A stretch of 64,000 bases of DNA from Paenibacillus sp. DMB5 (GTDB taxonomy: Bacteria; Bacillota; Bacilli; Paenibacillales; Paenibacillaceae), in NCBI RefSeq assembly GCF_001517085.1, contig NZ_LRAC01000147.1, forward strand, positions 173,646-237,645, in the 5' to 3' direction. The notes below the pieces were generated by a model. It was not told the origin of the DNA. It saw nothing but the letters and a program-made list of their open reading frames with translations, and ran no database searches. This document shows, piece after piece, positions 62,519 to 64,000 of the stretch; position 1 is the first letter of the stretch, and the number at the start of each line of letters is the position of its first letter. Both the position numbers and the translations under genes were made by a program.

Positions 62519-64000
62519 TTAGACGGATATTACTGACGCGGCAGGAATAATCCGCATTGCCGCATCCGCAACATAGCGGTGACAGGTCATCATTACGATC
62601 TGCCTGGTTGCCGACAGTTCGCCTATCACGGCCAGTGCAGCAGATAAGCGGCCTTCATCAAAATTGACGAACAGATCATCCAGCATCAGCGGCAGCCTGA
62701 TCTGCCGGCTCATGGTTTCGGCCAGAGCCAGCCGCACCGCAAGATACAATTGCTCCTGTGTGCCGCGGCTCAGCAGCCCGCTGTCGAGCAGACCTAACGC
62801 TTCGTGCTCAGCTTTTAACTCTTTATGGCCAAGGGTCATAACAATTCTCCGGTATTCCCCCTGTGTGAGCTTTGCAAAATAGGCAGAAGCCAGCTGCAGG
62901 ACCTGCGGCTGCTTCTCCTGCTCATATATCCTTCTCGTCCGCCCGATCAGCTCTGCTGCCAGTGCCGTCACGGCGTACTGGCCAGCCAGCTGACGGAGTG
63001 CCGACCGCTGCTCCTCCAGCTGCTGGCTGACAGTGTCCCCCATGCAGCGCTCATGCAAATGCTCCTGCTCCTGCAGCAGCTTGCCCCTTTGCTCCAAAAG
63101 AATATTCCGCTCTTCTTCCAGGTTGACCGCAGCATTTTCGGCAGCAGAGCGTTCCTCTTCAAGCGCAGAAGCATCGTGCTGCTCCAGCAGCAGCTGCAAT
63201 TGATCTGCTCTGCCGTCTTCCCAGCCGGTGAACATCGCCAGCTCCCATTGGCGGATCGCTCTCACAAGCTCCGCCCGCCGCTGCACTGCCGAAGCGCGCC
63301 GCAGAAAGTCCTCGCCGTCCCCGGCTCCGCCTTCACGCAGAAGAGCACTGCTCCGATGCACCAGACCTTCCAGCTGCCGCCTGTTCTCCTCCAGCTCCTC
63401 ATGCATTTCCGCCATCCGGGCAGACATTCCCTCCCTGCGAAGCAGCTCACTCCGCAGCAAATCCCACTCCCGTTTCCGGTTCTCCAGCCAGCCGAAAAGA
63501 GTGAACAGAGGTACATCACCGCTGTTGCTCTCTCCAGCCTGCTGCAGCAGTGACAAGGCTTCATGCTCATAGGCTTCACACTCTGCTCCAAGCTCCCCGA
63601 GCCGCGCAGTCAGCTTGTCACGCTGGCGGAGCAGCTCATTTCCCTGCTCTACCAGCGCAAACAGATCCGGCAGCCCTTCCGGTGACAAGCTTCCGGCAGC
63701 TTGCGCTGACGCAGCCAGTCTGTGTACCGGCCGTCGAGTTCAGCGAACTCGCCTCGGCGCGCTCCAGCTCCTCTGCCAGGGCGCGCTCATGCCCGGCGAG
63801 CGCCTCTGCTTCTGTCCGGCATGCTTCGCACTCGCCGGACAGCCGGTCCATGCGCTGCTGCCAAGGCCGTTCCACGCCTCCATCAGGCGGCGCAGCTCCC
63901 GCATGCCGGCCTCAAGCGGCCGGCATCCATGCCCCTGCTCTCCCGCTCCGCGCCGGAGAGCAGCAGCGCCAGCCGCAGCATCTCCCGCTGCGGCCGCTGC
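62519..64000 (-). pseudogene. YhaN-like SMC/Rad50-type ATPase, C-terminal part, several apparent frameshifts
   Basis: Large coiled-coil ATPase running off the right edge. The C-terminal half reads cleanly from about 63688 to 62519: long coiled coils, then the ABC signature-like LSRGTQEQLYLAVRLALAE and Walker B LPLMLDDLFVNFDEGRL, a D-loop and the switch His in VMMTCHRY. Upstream, the frame is lost at about 63692, 63752, 63877 and 63920. Restoring one G at each gives continuous text (RRLMEAVERPWQQRM; AEAEFAELDGRYTDWLRQRKLPEGLSP). YhaN in B. subtilis is about 960 residues, paired with YhaO nuclease and YhaM. The Walker A end lies outside the window. Confidence 0.8.

Overview
This is most likely a chromosomal segment of a Paenibacillus-type Gram-positive bacterium. 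The evidence is strong AGGAGG-type ribosome binding sites with several TTG/GTG starts, lipoprotein-anchored ABC sugar systems, YesM/YesN-style two-component systems, a YqhH/YqhG/YqzE/YkvI/YhaN/Xpt gene set and a B12-dependent ribonucleotide reductase. I saw no insertion sequence, phage, CRISPR array or rRNA. One tRNA (Leu, CAG anticodon) is present.

Layout. (1) 0.6-10.4 kb, GC-rich: a LacI-controlled operon for an oligosaccharide. It holds two LplB/LplC-like permeases, a solute-binding lipoprotein, a GH2 beta-galactosidase and a GH50/GH42-like glycosidase. Three copies of one 14-bp palindrome (one upstream of the transporter operon in each of two places, one upstream of lacI) are the probable operators. 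(2) 10.6-18.5 kb, visibly more AT-rich: GH78 alpha-L-rhamnosidase, GPH-type symporter, GH3 glycosidase and an AraC regulator. (3) 18.6-27.3 kb: an extended SDR fused to a zinc ribbon with a divergent TetR; an MMPL exporter; a classical SDR with an AraC regulator; and a NarL-type two-component operon. The MMPL gene and the two-component operon share tandem 12-mer sites resembling the YdfI sites of the B. subtilis YdfHI-YdfJ system. (4) 27.4-36.4 kb: a second GH78 protein, a second ABC sugar importer and a YesM/YesN pair. (5) 36.5-39.2 kb: a flavin/Fe-S ene-reductase and its TetR. (6) 39.5-64 kb, GC-rich and more core-like: nrdJ with NrdR boxes, yqhH-yqhG, yqzE, a CwlD-like amidase, a YibQ-like deacetylase, a glycerol dehydrogenase family enzyme, MerR-SDR and MarR-SDR divergent pairs, YihY, MFS plus ROK, tRNA-Leu, xpt, ykvI and a yhaN-like ATPase running off the end.

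Together regions 1, 2 and 4 look like a plant glycoside foraging zone: two rhamnosidases, a beta-glucosidase-type GH3, a beta-galactosidase and three separate importers, each with its own regulator.

A striking technical or biological feature is a set of nine or more apparent frameshifts (2345, 25194, 26988, 39028, 40568 and four between 63690 and 63925; possibly two more near 440-470). Every one is repaired by restoring a single base, generally in a short homopolymer, and the repaired lengths fit whole reading frames. One hits nrdJ. I think consensus sequence error is the leading explanation, with real gene decay as the alternative.
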